Of a stretch of DNA of 64,000 nucleotides, positions 1 to 8,690 are shown one piece after another. The DNA comes from Roseivivax lentus. Its GTDB lineage: Bacteria; Pseudomonadota; Alphaproteobacteria; Rhodobacterales; Rhodobacteraceae. The stretch lies in NCBI RefSeq assembly GCF_900156805.1, contig NZ_FTOQ01000005.1, positions 1-64,000 of the forward strand, in the 5' to 3' direction. The notes below the pieces were generated by a model. That model was given only the letters and a program-made list of their open reading frames with translations. It was not told the origin of the DNA and did not search any database. The translations under genes were made by a program, and so were the position numbers. Within the stretch, counting starts at the first letter, position 1. Each line of letters begins with the position of its first letter.

Positions 1-475
1 CGCAGAAACCACGAAACGCCTGAAGGGAAAGGCGCTTGAGCCAATCACGAGCGCCAATATTCTGCGCTCGCGAACAGGAGTTTTTCAACGGAATCCGCCC
101 GAACCACCGGACACATGACGACTGGCCAAAAACTTTCGCTCGAGCACTCGACCAGAGGCAGCCGCTCACGGCCCAATGCCAATCTCGGGAGACGCAGTCG
201 TAGATACGAAGTAGCTCATCAATGTCGGTCCGCCTGACTTGACGCGAGGAGACGATAGAATCTCACATCGCTCGGACCACTATAGCATCTTTCAAAAGTA
301 TTCGGCTCGAGAAGCGGTCGTCAGCGCCTTCGCCTGACCGCGGTAGGGGAACCTGGGGGCATATCCGCAAATGCGGCCGACCACTGACTTCTCACACGAA
401 TGTTTTGCCTCGAGCGGGAAGATGACCGCAAAGTATTTTGGAAAAGGCGCGTTTGGCGTCGAGGAGGACCACGAG
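1..475. other. Unassigned accessory DNA at the left edge
   Basis: I can support no gene here. A short open frame enters from the left edge and stops at 116-118, too short to identify. Positions 78-94 carry gagtttttcaacggaat, which resembles the outer ends of some insertion sequences; a one-mismatch copy lies on the opposite strand at about 4926-4942. The final part must hold the promoter of the gene at 476, but no clear sigma-70 pair stands out. Confidence 0.4.
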
Positions 476-1096
476 ATGAGACATGCAACAAAAAGACTGG
501 TTATCGGCATGGCTTTCGCTTTGGCCGGCAATATGGTGTTGGCTGCGGAGCAGGAGGCGATCGACGGGTGCATCGATCAACTGCGGCTTGTTGGCGGCCC
601 GGACGGGCAGACAGGAACCGTCATCAGCTCGGAATTCTCCGAAGCCGCGACGCTCGTGATGCTTCGCGACGGCGGCGGCACGGTCTGGCGCTGCCTTGCC
701 TATTCGGATGGCACGGTCGAAGAGCTTGCCGTGACGGACGCAGCCGATGATGACGGCGGTGCCATAGCGGGTTCGATGGAAGACGCGGGCCCCGTTCGCG
801 TCAGCTTTCCGACAGGCTCGAGTGGCACGGAATTTCGCGACAGCCTCGCCCCCGGCGAGGCCAAGCAATATGTGCTCGGCGCGGCTGCGGAGCAGGACCT
901 TTACGTGCGTGTCGCCGCCGACGGGTCGGCGCTCGATTACCAGATCTTAAATCCGGACGGCTCGGCGCTTCTGGATCGGGTGAGCGCCGATCTCGAATAT
1001 CGCGGGCAACTCTGGCAGTCGGGCGATCACACCGTCGAGGTCATCAACCGCACGAGCACCGGTCAAGCCTATTCGGTTATCTTCGGGATCGAGTGA
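476..1096 (+). CDS. Exported protein with a Cys-rich N-terminal domain and a C-terminal domain shared with 11448-12230
   Basis: A 206-residue protein of unknown function, probably periplasmic. A signal peptide occupies roughly residues 1-22 (ending VLAAE). Residues about 23-85 form a small domain with the pattern C...SSEFSEA...W.CLAYSDG, which recurs in the lipoproteins at 1139 and 10780 and, decayed, at 12448-12810. Residues about 110-206 match the C-terminus of the 260-residue protein encoded at 11448-12230: both have EYRG.LWQ.GDH.VEV and end VIFG.E. The start is chosen at 476 because GAGGAGG lies at 461-467; an upstream in-frame ATG at 371 would put extra residues before the signal peptide. 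A lipoprotein and a small membrane protein gene follow on the same strand. Existence is secure; function is unknown. Confidence 0.85.
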   Translation: MRHATKRLVIGMAFALAGNMVLAAEQEAIDGCIDQLRLVGGPDGQTGTVISSEFSEAATLVMLRDGGGTVWRCLAYSDGTVEELAVTDAADDDGGAIAGSMEDAGPVRVSFPTGSSGTEFRDSLAPGEAKQYVLGAAAEQDLYVRVAADGSALDYQILNPDGSALLDRVSADLEYRGQLWQSGDHTVEVINRTSTGQAYSVIFGIE

Positions 1097-1138
1097 GCGC
1101 CGTTCGCGCATACGACATAATTTAAGAAAGAGACCATC

Positions 1139-1483
1139 ATTCACGCCTCACGACTTTTCATCGGTATTGCGGCACTTGCAGCCCTCGCCGCCTGCGATGA
1201 CACCACGAGCGCCATGAGCGAGCCGGTTATGGCCCCGGCACCGGGAAGCGCACCGTTTATCGAAGGCACTTTCGGCGCGAGCGATGCTGCCGTAACGGCC
1301 TGCCGTGACCTTCTGGCATCGCAGACCGAGGGTGGCGTCACCGTTGTCGGCTCGGAATTCTCGCAGGCAAACAGCGCGGTCTACATGCGGGTCGGGGCCA
1401 ATGGCGCACCCTGGCGGTGTCTTGTCGGCGACGATGGCAGCAACCCGTCGGTCGAATTCCAGGGCAGCGAAGGCACCTTGTGA
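1139..1483 (+). CDS. Small lipoprotein with non-standard ATT start
   Basis: A 114-residue predicted lipoprotein. The frame opens at 1121 after a TAA (1118-1120). The first ATG (1214) lies after the lipobox LAAC, so it cannot be the natural start. The signal peptide begins at ATT (1139; ATC at 1136 is the alternative), with a purine-rich stretch aagaaagaga just upstream. The mature part carries the domain GSEFSQANSAVYM...WRCLV, related to the proteins encoded at 476 and on the minus strand at 10780-11088. The stop overlaps the next start in the four bases GTGA, which suggests translational coupling. The ATT may be a true rare start, a recent ATG-to-ATT mutation, or a sequencing error; the rest of the gene looks intact. 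Confidence 0.7.
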   Translation: MHASRLFIGIAALAALAACDDTTSAMSEPVMAPAPGSAPFIEGTFGASDAAVTACRDLLASQTEGGVTVVGSEFSQANSAVYMRVGANGAPWRCLVGDDGSNPSVEFQGSEGTL

Positions 1484-1707
1484 GCCCGGCGCGCGGCACC
1501 GCCCGCAAGAGGCTTTGCCGCGCGCTCGTCATCGGCTTTACGGCGCTTTGGGCTGTGGCCTCGACGCTCTTGCTGGTCGGCACTTTCGGCCTTTTCGGAC
1601 AAGAGCGTGATCCGCTTGCGGGCGTGTTTCTCATGCCTCTGGGACTGCCCTGGACGGTGCTGCCGCTTCCGGGCGCGATCTGGGCCATCCTGTGGCACCG
1701 GGCCTGA
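1480..1707 (+). CDS. Small two-helix membrane protein
   Basis: A 75-residue protein with two hydrophobic segments separated by the loop GLFGQERDPLAG. The same loop and flanking residues (LLVGTFG.FGQERDPL.G.FL.PLGLPW) occur in the 87-residue protein encoded on the minus strand at 10329-10592, so the two are paralogues. The GTG start at 1480 is chosen because it overlaps the stop of the preceding lipoprotein gene; an upstream in-frame ATG at 1417 would overlap that gene by 67 bases. Inner-membrane location is inferred. No function is known to me. Confidence 0.75.
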   Translation: MSPARGTARKRLCRALVIGFTALWAVASTLLLVGTFGLFGQERDPLAGVFLMPLGLPWTVLPLPGAIWAILWHRA

Positions 1708-2021
1708 ACCTCGCGGTTTTTGCGGCCATTTGCCGGGTTCGGGCGGGCCGCATGTAGGCCCTTAGGGCGCAGCGAAGATGAGCAACATTCGTTTCGGTGT
1801 GACCGGCATCGTGGGCAGTGCCGCGGAATCCGACAATTAGATGGCCGCCTCACGTACTCCGCGGACCAATCGGAACATATTGCGCAGCCTGTGATGCCGC
1901 TTTGCCGCGCTTTGCGCCGACAGGCCGCACCGGGTTCGACTTTCGATTGATCAGATGCCGGGGACGGGCATTCTGGCCAGTACAATTCTGAATAGGGACA
2001 TTTCCGAAGGAGAGCGCTGCA
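1708..2021. other. Intergenic region before the TpsB gene
   Basis: No gene or RNA is supported in these 314 bases. The end carries a ribosome-binding site (aaggaga at 2008-2014) for the gene at 2022. No strong terminator hairpin follows the membrane-protein gene. Confidence 0.4.
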
Positions 2022-3527
2022 ATGCGACCCATATTGGCCTTGGCAGGGGGGTGGATGGCGCTGCCAGCAGCGGCGCTCGCGCAGACGGTCGCATTTTCGC
2101 TGGAAGGCGTCACGGTCTATGACCCAACGGAGCTGCTGTCTTTCGCGACGCTCGAGACGATCCAGCGCGACGGCGCGGTCTCTCCCGAGAGCGTTGCCCT
2201 GACCCTTCAGACGATCTACCGCGAGGATGGATATTTCCTTGCCGAAGCCTTCGTCGCCCAGGACGGGCAGACGCTTGTTGTGGACGAAGGCCGCATCGGC
2301 GAGATCTCGATCGAGGGAATGGATGCGGCCACCTTCGAGCTGGCGCGCCGCTATACTGAGCCGCTCACGCGCCCGGGACCTGTGACGCTACCCGCTTTCG
2401 AGCGCGCATTGATGCTGATCGAGGACATAGAATCCATCTCTGCCACGGCGGAAGTCGATTATCCCGATCCCATCGGTGCCGCGCGCCTGCGCCTCATCGC
2501 CAGCCCCGAAGACCGGGCCTTCGGGTCCGTCACGCTCGATCATCCCGAGCGCCGGATCGGTGAGGCCGCCACGCTCACTTTTTCCCAAGCATTCCTAAGC
2601 GCCGTGACGCCCGGTGATCTCTTGCGTTTCGATCTGTCCCTCACCGAGGACTTCGACGGCGGCGACAGCTCGGTCTGGGGCGCTGCGGCCTATCGTATGC
2701 CGCTCGGCGGATCGGGGGCCTATGGCGAGCTGTACCTTGCCAATGTCGCCGCCCGTCGTGATGCGACCGCAACGCTGGAGGCCACGGACATACGCGGCGA
2801 CACGGCCATTCTGGCTCTCGGCTATCCGGTGATCCGCGATGTCGAGACATATGGCTACGCACTCTTCGAACTGCGCCGCTCCGGCTCGGAGGTGGATGTT
2901 CCGGCAACGGATTTCGACAGCGTGGTCGATGCCGCGAGCGCCTCCTGGATCTACGGCAAGACGCTGCCCGGCGGCGGTGCCTATGAGGTCGCCCTCAGCG
3001 GCACGGCCGGACGCCAGGATACCGACGCGCCGGGCCTTGATCCCGGCGACGAGACCTTCGCCTACCTTCGTGGCGGGGTCGGGCTTGAGCGCCCGGTGAC
3101 CTGGTTCGGTCCCGACAGCGCCGTGCGCGCCGAACTTTGGGGACAATATTCGAACAATCGGTTGCCGGGGATCGAGGAATTCTATCTTGGCGGCCGGCGC
3201 GACGAGCGCGGCTATCTTTTCGCCGAAGCACAAGGCGACAGCGGCGCATCGTTCTTCCTCGAGGCCGGCCGTTACCTGTTTCCGGCGACACCCTCCATAA
3301 CCCAGCTCCGCCCCTTCGCCTTCTTCGATGCAGGCCATATCGAGAACCGGGATGCGTCGGGAAGCGAAACGGGTGCCGAGACCTTCGCGTCGGTCGGCTT
3401 CGGGCTCGACGCAGAGTTTACGGGCGGCATGTCCCTTCAAAGCCGGATCGACACGCCCCTCATCGACGGGCCATCGACACGCGCGGGCGATGCGGCCGCC
3501 TATTTCTCTCTCACAAAGACGTGGTGA
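2022..3527 (+). CDS. ShlB/FhaC-type two-partner-secretion outer-membrane transporter (TpsB)
   Basis: A 501-residue outer-membrane protein of the ShlB/FhaC/HecB family, whose members export one partner protein through a 16-strand barrel after recognition by periplasmic POTRA domains. Residues 1-21 are a signal peptide. Residues about 25-95 (FSLEGVTVYD ... DEGRIGEISIEG) and 96-170 fit two POTRA domains; the remainder is barrel. Family landmarks are visible near the C-terminus: LPGIEEFYLGGRRDERGY and the following FFDAGHIE. It is somewhat shorter than classical FhaC and seems to lack the N-terminal plug helix. The next gene begins four bases after the stop and encodes a secreted proline-rich repeat protein, the likely but unusual substrate; no haemagglutinin-type TpsA is present. 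Confidence 0.85.
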   Translation: MRPILALAGGWMALPAAALAQTVAFSLEGVTVYDPTELLSFATLETIQRDGAVSPESVALTLQTIYREDGYFLAEAFVAQDGQTLVVDEGRIGEISIEGMDAATFELARRYTEPLTRPGPVTLPAFERALMLIEDIESISATAEVDYPDPIGAARLRLIASPEDRAFGSVTLDHPERRIGEAATLTFSQAFLSAVTPGDLLRFDLSLTEDFDGGDSSVWGAAAYRMPLGGSGAYGELYLANVAARRDATATLEATDIRGDTAILALGYPVIRDVETYGYALFELRRSGSEVDVPATDFDSVVDAASASWIYGKTLPGGGAYEVALSGTAGRQDTDAPGLDPGDETFAYLRGGVGLERPVTWFGPDSAVRAELWGQYSNNRLPGIEEFYLGGRRDERGYLFAEAQGDSGASFFLEAGRYLFPATPSITQLRPFAFFDAGHIENRDASGSETGAETFASVGFGLDAEFTGGMSLQSRIDTPLIDGPSTRAGDAAAYFSLTKTW

Positions 3528-3531
3528 TGCC

Positions 3532-4722
3532 ATGACCAAGCGATTGCTGCCCGGACTTCTTGTGCTGGTCTTCTCCGCGCCGCAGGTCCACGCGACAGGC
3601 AACCAGTTCGGCTGGTGCCAAGGCGTCGGCAACAAACATGCGGGGGCAAATTGCGGCGCACCCCAGACGCCGGATACTGGCGGGACGAGTACACCGACCG
3701 TGCCGACCTCGAACCAGCTGCCACCTATGGGCGGGCAGACGGCAACATCGACGCAGCTACCGGCGCTCGTACCCGTTAGTCCCAACCCGCTTGACACTTT
3801 CACCGGCCTTGGCCCCGTGCCGCAAGGCACGCCCGGGCCGGGCATCTCCGGCACCGGAGCCGTGCCGACACCCGTCCCGCAGGCGATCCCCGGACAGGTG
3901 CCGATGGCGATCCCGAGCCCGCAGCCTGTCGCCGTGCCGCCCATGGTCCCGCAGATCATCGTCCAAAGCGTGCCGGGTCAGACGATCACCGGCTTTGGCC
4001 CCGTGCCGCAAGGCACGACGGGGCCGGGTGTGAGCGGTGTCGGCGCGGTTCCGACACCCGTCCCGCAGGCGATCCCCGGACAGGTGCCGATGGCGATCCC
4101 GAGCCCGCAGCCTGTCGCCGTGCCGCCCATGGTCCCGCAGATCATCGTCCAAAGCGTGCCGGGTCAGACGATCACCGGCTTTGGCCCCGTGCCGCAAGGC
4201 ACGCCCGGGCCGGGTGTGAGCGGTGTCGGCGCGGTTCCGACACCCGTCCCGCAGGCGATCCCCGGACAGGTGCCGATGGCGATCCCGAGCCCGCAGCCTG
4301 TCGCCGTGCCTATGCAGATCCCACCAATAACAGGCCAAGCCACGCCGCCCGGCACGGCGCTTGTGACCATTCAGCGGCCGCGGCCGCGGCCGCAGATCGT
4401 CGTTGCGACGCCTCAAAGCGCGACACAGGTGCGTCATGCGCCTCAGCCGGTAGTACCGCCGCTCGCATCGCAACATATCACTCGGTCGACTGGCCGGCAG
4501 GCGGCGCATGCCGAGCCGCGCTTTGCGTCGCGCGACGACGGCCCGCCCTGGTCATGCATCGCGAGCGGTCATGGAAAGCGGCGAAGCGCCGCTGGCGACG
4601 AGACCGCAACCGAAGGCGCGCTCCGCCATGCAGGATCGGTCGATCTTATGGCCCGTGATCTTCCGGCCTTGCATCCGCGCCATGCCGACTGCCTGATCTC
4701 CGTCCGCCGTAGGGCCAGATAG
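3532..4722 (+). CDS. Secreted proline-rich repeat protein, putative TpsB partner
   Basis: A 396-residue protein with a signal peptide (residues 1-21, ending VHA). The mature N-terminus holds two cysteines (GWCQGVGNKHAGANC). Residues about 90-260 are two full and one partial copy of a 62-residue proline/glycine-rich unit (core TPVPQAIPGQVPMAIPSPQP). A basic-proline stretch (RPRPRPQ) and a compact C-terminal domain follow, with PPWSCIASG and LPALHPRHADCLISVRRR. The C-terminal frame remains coherent, so the gene is not truncated. It follows the TpsB gene by four bases and is probably co-transcribed. It lacks the beta-helical TPS secretion domain of known TpsA proteins. I do not recognise a function; a surface-exposed or wall-spanning stalk is possible. 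Confidence 0.75.
   Translation: MTKRLLPGLLVLVFSAPQVHATGNQFGWCQGVGNKHAGANCGAPQTPDTGGTSTPTVPTSNQLPPMGGQTATSTQLPALVPVSPNPLDTFTGLGPVPQGTPGPGISGTGAVPTPVPQAIPGQVPMAIPSPQPVAVPPMVPQIIVQSVPGQTITGFGPVPQGTTGPGVSGVGAVPTPVPQAIPGQVPMAIPSPQPVAVPPMVPQIIVQSVPGQTITGFGPVPQGTPGPGVSGVGAVPTPVPQAIPGQVPMAIPSPQPVAVPMQIPPITGQATPPGTALVTIQRPRPRPQIVVATPQSATQVRHAPQPVVPPLASQHITRSTGRQAAHAEPRFASRDDGPPWSCIASGHGKRRSAAGDETATEGALRHAGSVDLMARDLPALHPRHADCLISVRRRAR
3799..4310 (+). repeat. In-frame tandem repeat, 186 bp period
   Basis: Two complete copies and one 140-base partial copy of a 186-bp unit start at 3799, 3985 and 4171. The copies are nearly identical at the DNA level, including third codon positions, which points to recent amplification or gene conversion. 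Each unit encodes 62 residues. Confidence 0.9.
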
Positions 4723-5295
4723 CAGCGGAGGTTCGTTTCTCGGCCGAGATCCTGACGATCGGCGCGGAACATGAAGAAGTATTTCGCGGTGCGCGCGGCG
4801 CTCGACCGAATTCGCCTCGATGCAAAGCATTTGTTGTCGAAGATGAGCAAGCCTCTTCAAAAAGTTCGCTGTCTGGACGTTAAGCCCGCTGGCACGCAAG
4901 CGCAGTGAAAGATCGCTTCCCGCCCATTCTGTTGAAAAACTCGCCGCTTCGCTCGGAGTATCCGAATTAGTGGGAAATCACCCCGCGAAAGCTCCTGTTT
5001 TGAAGCGCGATCCCACGAATCAGGCCATCCAGAGAACAATATTCCAAGTTTGAAAGGAGATTTTCATGCAGCAGAGTTTTTCAGAACTATACGCCCAATG
5101 TACCAAACGCTGTTTTCGCCCCCGAATGTGACTTAGCCTCGAAATGGCGCCCGCGGTCCGAGGCTTGGTATCGATCATCTGCACCACTTACCGCAAAGGG
5201 CTGGCCGTGAGCGCAGGCCTCTGGATTTCCCCCTTCCAGTGAGCATGATATTGAAAATGCAGGCAGTCAGATTATCCATATATCGAGATTACAAG
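4723..5295. other. Intergenic region with possible IS-end remnant
   Basis: About 570 bases without a gene I can support. At 4921-4942 the minus strand reads gagtttttcaacagaat followed by gggcg, close to the motif at 78-94, and may be the end of a lost insertion sequence. A 45-codon frame at 4770-4907 has no recognisable product. The region is more AT-rich towards the next gene and probably contains its promoter. Confidence 0.35.
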
Positions 5296-6843
5296 ATGCG
5301 TATTCTTAGATTGCTCGCCGTTTTGTCTGGCTTGCTCTTCGTTAGTGTCGTGGCTCTGCGTCTGATGTTTCCATTGCCAGACCTTTCCGGAAGAACCGAA
5401 AGCAATGCTATTCCGGCTGCGGAAGGCATGTTTCTTGGCGACCTAATGGCGCGAGGCATTCGAGAAAACGGCTCGGACATGACCGGCATCCACCCGCTGG
5501 CTCGAGGCGACGACGCGCTGACCAGCCGACTTGCCCTTATCAATGCGGCACAGGTTTCGATCGATGCGCAATACTACATCTGGCATGACGATGTGTCGGG
5601 CATGATTTTACTGGATGCACTGCATCGTGCGGCGCGGCGCGGGGTGCGCGTTAGGCTTCTCGTGGACGACAACGGCGTTCCCGGCATGGACGCCTACCTT
5701 GCCGCTCTAAGCGCCGTTGATGGATTTGAGGTGCGACTGTTCAATCCGTCGACGGTGCGGTCTCCAAAATTGCTCGGATATGCGTTCGACTTCTTCCGAA
5801 TGAACCGCCGGATGCACAACAAGTCAATGATTGCAGATGGCGCTTTTTCGATCATTGGAGGCCGGAATATCGGAGATGAATATTTCCGGGTCGGAGAGGA
5901 CATCTTTTATCTCGACATGGATGCGATTGCGACCGGAGCGGTCGTTCCGGAGACCGCCGATATCTTCGATCAATATTGGAATGCGCCCTCGGTCTTCGAG
6001 ATTGGGCAGATCGTTGACGGGGAAGGCGACCTTGCAGCTTTCGATGAGCGCGTACGGGTGATAACGGCAACGTCTGCGGCCAAGGACGTTTTCGAAGGCG
6101 CGCAAGACAGCCTGGCGCGGATAGAGCAATGGGCCGCCAATCTGGAATGGACCAGGGTTCAGGTCGTGGCGGACGATCCTATCAAGGGGCAAGGCATCGC
6201 GTCTGCGGATCAACTGATGATCTCGCGGCTGAGCAACATCCTCGGCGACATCAACACGCGGCTCGATCTTGCCTCTGCCTATTTCGTGCCGGGTCAGAAG
6301 GGGACCGCCTTTTTTACGGATCTCCGCGATCAAGAGGTCGAGGTCCAAATCCTTACCAACGCCCTCGATACGACCGATGTCTTCCTCGTGCATTCTGGGT
6401 ACACCCGGTATCGGCGCGAACTGCTTGAAAGCGGTATTTCCCTGTTCGAGTTGAAGTCCCGCGGCGAGAGCCCTGAGCGGAACCTACAGGTTCTGCCCCT
6501 CGGATTGTCGGGCGCCAGCCTGCATGCAAAGACGTTCTCCATTGACCAGGAGCGCGTGTTTATCGGCTCATTCAATTTCGATCCACGATCGGCTCTTCTG
6601 AATTGCGAAATGGGGTTTCTGATCGATAGCCCGGCCATAGCGGAAAAGGTCTCTACCGCCTTCGATGGTCCGCTTGCCACTGTCAGCTATCAACCGGGCC
6701 TGACGCCGGAGGGCAAAATGATATGGCGGGAGCCACTTTCGGATGACCGGATCGAGGTCTATCAGGAAGAGCCCGGGGCGAACTGGTCGACGCAGATCGC
6801 GCTGGCGATCATCGGGTTGCTGCCGATCGAGTGGTTGCTCTGA
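5296..6843 (+). CDS. Phospholipase D-family protein (cardiolipin synthase / YmdC-like)
   Basis: A 515-residue inner-membrane-anchored protein with an N-terminal hydrophobic helix (residues about 2-20). Both HKD motifs of the phospholipase D superfamily are visible: HNKSMIAD followed by GGRNIGDEY in the first half, and HAKTFSID followed by GSFNFDPRS near the C-terminus. This arrangement and length fit ClsC/YmdC-type proteins, which transfer phosphatidyl groups to make cardiolipin or related lipids. The catalytic residues are intact. The ATG at 5296 places the membrane anchor at the N-terminus; GTG 5239 and ATG 5245 lie upstream in frame and cannot be excluded. It stands alone between the secretion pair and the convergent envelope operon. 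The exact lipid substrate cannot be read from sequence. Confidence 0.85.
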   Translation: MRILRLLAVLSGLLFVSVVALRLMFPLPDLSGRTESNAIPAAEGMFLGDLMARGIRENGSDMTGIHPLARGDDALTSRLALINAAQVSIDAQYYIWHDDVSGMILLDALHRAARRGVRVRLLVDDNGVPGMDAYLAALSAVDGFEVRLFNPSTVRSPKLLGYAFDFFRMNRRMHNKSMIADGAFSIIGGRNIGDEYFRVGEDIFYLDMDAIATGAVVPETADIFDQYWNAPSVFEIGQIVDGEGDLAAFDERVRVITATSAAKDVFEGAQDSLARIEQWAANLEWTRVQVVADDPIKGQGIASADQLMISRLSNILGDINTRLDLASAYFVPGQKGTAFFTDLRDQEVEVQILTNALDTTDVFLVHSGYTRYRRELLESGISLFELKSRGESPERNLQVLPLGLSGASLHAKTFSIDQERVFIGSFNFDPRSALLNCEMGFLIDSPAIAEKVSTAFDGPLATVSYQPGLTPEGKMIWREPLSDDRIEVYQEEPGANWSTQIALAIIGLLPIEWLL

Positions 6844-6906
6844 ATGCTCGGGATTGCAGGTTCGCGGGGCATGGTGCGCGCGCCCTTGGATCTTTGGCGT
6901 TAAGCT

Positions 6907-7677
6907 TCAGCTGGGAAGCAGTCGGATGACGATCCAGATAGCAGCGATCAAGAGCGGCTGATGCACCAGGTAAACGAGAAGGCTGTGCCGCCCGAGCCAG
7001 ATCAGGGCAGGTGGGTGCCAGCCCGGGCTGGGCAGACTCTGCACGATCTTGGCGCTGGCCAGACCGATGAACACCGGGGCCAGCCAAGGCAAGGCCGGGA
7101 TTTGATCGAGCGCCGGGCGCGGGCTTGTGGCGAGCCCCGTCCAATCCAGCCAGCCCGGCAGATCAAGCGCTCTGCCGAACCCCCACCACAGCAGCAGGAT
7201 TGCGCCGGCCGCCAAGACCGAGAGGGTAGCCGGGCGCGGTGCGAACAAGACGCCGATCAAACTGCCCAAAAGGATGGCATGCAGAATGCCGAAATAGATG
7301 AAGCGGTCGGGCATCGCCAAGTAGCTCGCCCCGGTCACAAGCGCCGCCGCCACAGCAAGCACACCGACACGTCGCAGGAAGGCGCGCCAGCGGATACCCC
7401 TGCCATGCGCCAGCGCCAGGCTCACCCCTGAGAGAAACAGGAAACTGCCCGCGATCAGGCGGGCGGCTATGGCCCAGCCGCCAGTCAGCGTAGTGCCCGG
7501 CGCAACAATACCGAAGAGCTCGAGATCGCGCACGAAATGAAAGGCGATCATTGCGAGGATCGCGACGCCGCGCGCCACGTCGAGGCCTGCGATCCGCGCG
7601 CTGGTCGTCCCATCGATGCCAGCGCGCGCAAAACCGGACGAACCTTCCACGCTTACGTGCCCGCGCTTTGCCCTCAT
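6907..7677 (-). CDS. DUF1624-type membrane acyltransferase (HGSNAT-like)
   Basis: A 256-residue polytopic membrane protein resembling the DUF1624 / heparan-alpha-glucosaminide N-acetyltransferase-like group. The family opening RIAGLDVARGVAILAMIAFHF is visible after a polar N-terminus, and at least seven hydrophobic segments follow. The late segment WLGRHSLLVYLVHQPLL is also characteristic. Such proteins are thought to move acyl groups across membranes, but the substrate here is unknown. The start overlaps the stop of the META/SH3 gene by four bases (ATGA), so it is the last gene of the long minus-strand operon. Confidence 0.8.
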   Translation of the reverse strand: MRAKRGHVSVEGSSGFARAGIDGTTSARIAGLDVARGVAILAMIAFHFVRDLELFGIVAPGTTLTGGWAIAARLIAGSFLFLSGVSLALAHGRGIRWRAFLRRVGVLAVAAALVTGASYLAMPDRFIYFGILHAILLGSLIGVLFAPRPATLSVLAAGAILLLWWGFGRALDLPGWLDWTGLATSPRPALDQIPALPWLAPVFIGLASAKIVQSLPSPGWHPPALIWLGRHSLLVYLVHQPLLIAAIWIVIRLLPS

Positions 7678-8690
7678 TCCAAAGTGTGTTCGAGGAGCGC
7701 CGTCGGGACTTCGTATCGCGCGCCCTCTCCGGTTACTGTCAACGTGTCGCCTTCTGACGTGCTTTCGAAACCCGCGATGGGTGCGCCATCCTCGAAGGCC
7801 ATAGAAAAGCGCCCGTCAATGAAGCCCAAGAGCGAGGTGCCACCATCGGGTCGGTAAATCATCAATGCGGCGGAATGCCCGCCGTCGCGCGCCAGCCCGA
7901 AATCGCAGTCCTGTGCCGAGCCGTCTTGCGGTATCGAACAGGAAAGCCCGCCGATCCGGTCGAACACGCCATCCTTCGCGCGTACCAGCGCGGGCGCGGG
8001 TTGCAGATATTCGGCAGCCGCCCATCCGGTCAGCCCGGAGGCGTCGATGAAGGAGATTTGGCACCAGTCGCGATCCTCGCGGCTTTCGCACCCAAGATTG
8101 CGGAGCAGGGTCCCGGCCAGAACGCGGGTAACGATTGCGGATGTGGTTGTCGCCTCCTGCCGGATGTTCAGCGGACCCTCGAGGCCGAATACGTTGACGT
8201 ATCCCGCAGTGAACACGCCGGGTGGATTCCCCTCGCTCCGGTCCCTGCCGGCCACGATCGGCGCGAGGGTAATCCTGTCGGCTTCACGGGTCAGGATCAT
8301 CAGTTCAGCCACCGGATCGAAGTCGATGGTGACGCGATCACTTAGCAGGCGTAGAACCGTGTCCTCCTGCGTCGACGAAGCTGTGTCGGGACAGGCCATC
8401 CGGGTCGTGGCAAGAGGCGCCTCGATGATCAATGCGCCCTCGATAATGCGCGCAGATCCCGAAAAGCGATTGCATCCGGCGGAGCCGTTGATGCCACCGT
8501 CAGCTGAGAATTGTAGCTCCGTCTCTCCCTGAGCGGCCACGCCATTGATGGATGCGATCCGCCATGAGGTGGTATCCGCTGAGGCAAGTCCCGCACTCAG
8601 AAGCAGCGGCACAGCGGCAAGCCATGATTGCCTGTGTGAGAGGCGCTCACCGCATTTTGCGATGGCACGACGCATAGCCCGCCGGATCAT
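7674..8690 (-). CDS. Periplasmic protein with META (HslJ-like) and SH3 domains
   Basis: A 338-residue exported protein. A signal sequence (about residues 10-38) precedes a META domain, seen as ING, GGINGSAGCNRFSGSA and TRMACPD, the pattern of HslJ/META proteins. The middle (about residues 170-240) resembles a bacterial SH3 domain (LNIRQEATTTSAIVTRVLAGT...W). The C-terminal part (RIGGLSCSIPQDGSAQDCDFGLARD) resembles domains common in alphaproteobacterial periplasmic proteins. The start at 8690 overlaps the stop of the upstream small lipoprotein in ATGA. An envelope-binding or stress role is inferred from the domains and the neighbours. Confidence 0.75.
   Translation of the reverse strand: MIRRAMRRAIAKCGERLSHRQSWLAAVPLLLSAGLASADTTSWRIASINGVAAQGETELQFSADGGINGSAGCNRFSGSARIIEGALIIEAPLATTRMACPDTASSTQEDTVLRLLSDRVTIDFDPVAELMILTREADRITLAPIVAGRDRSEGNPPGVFTAGYVNVFGLEGPLNIRQEATTTSAIVTRVLAGTLLRNLGCESREDRDWCQISFIDASGLTGWAAAEYLQPAPALVRAKDGVFDRIGGLSCSIPQDGSAQDCDFGLARDGGHSAALMIYRPDGGTSLLGFIDGRFSMAFEDGAPIAGFESTSEGDTLTVTGEGARYEVPTALLEHTLE

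Noticed and set aside
292-573. A 93-codon minus-strand frame
   Set aside because: Overlaps the well-supported gene at 476 and has no signal or domain.
3799-4310. CRISPR-like array
   Set aside because: The 186-bp repeats are in frame within a protein and have no unique spacers.
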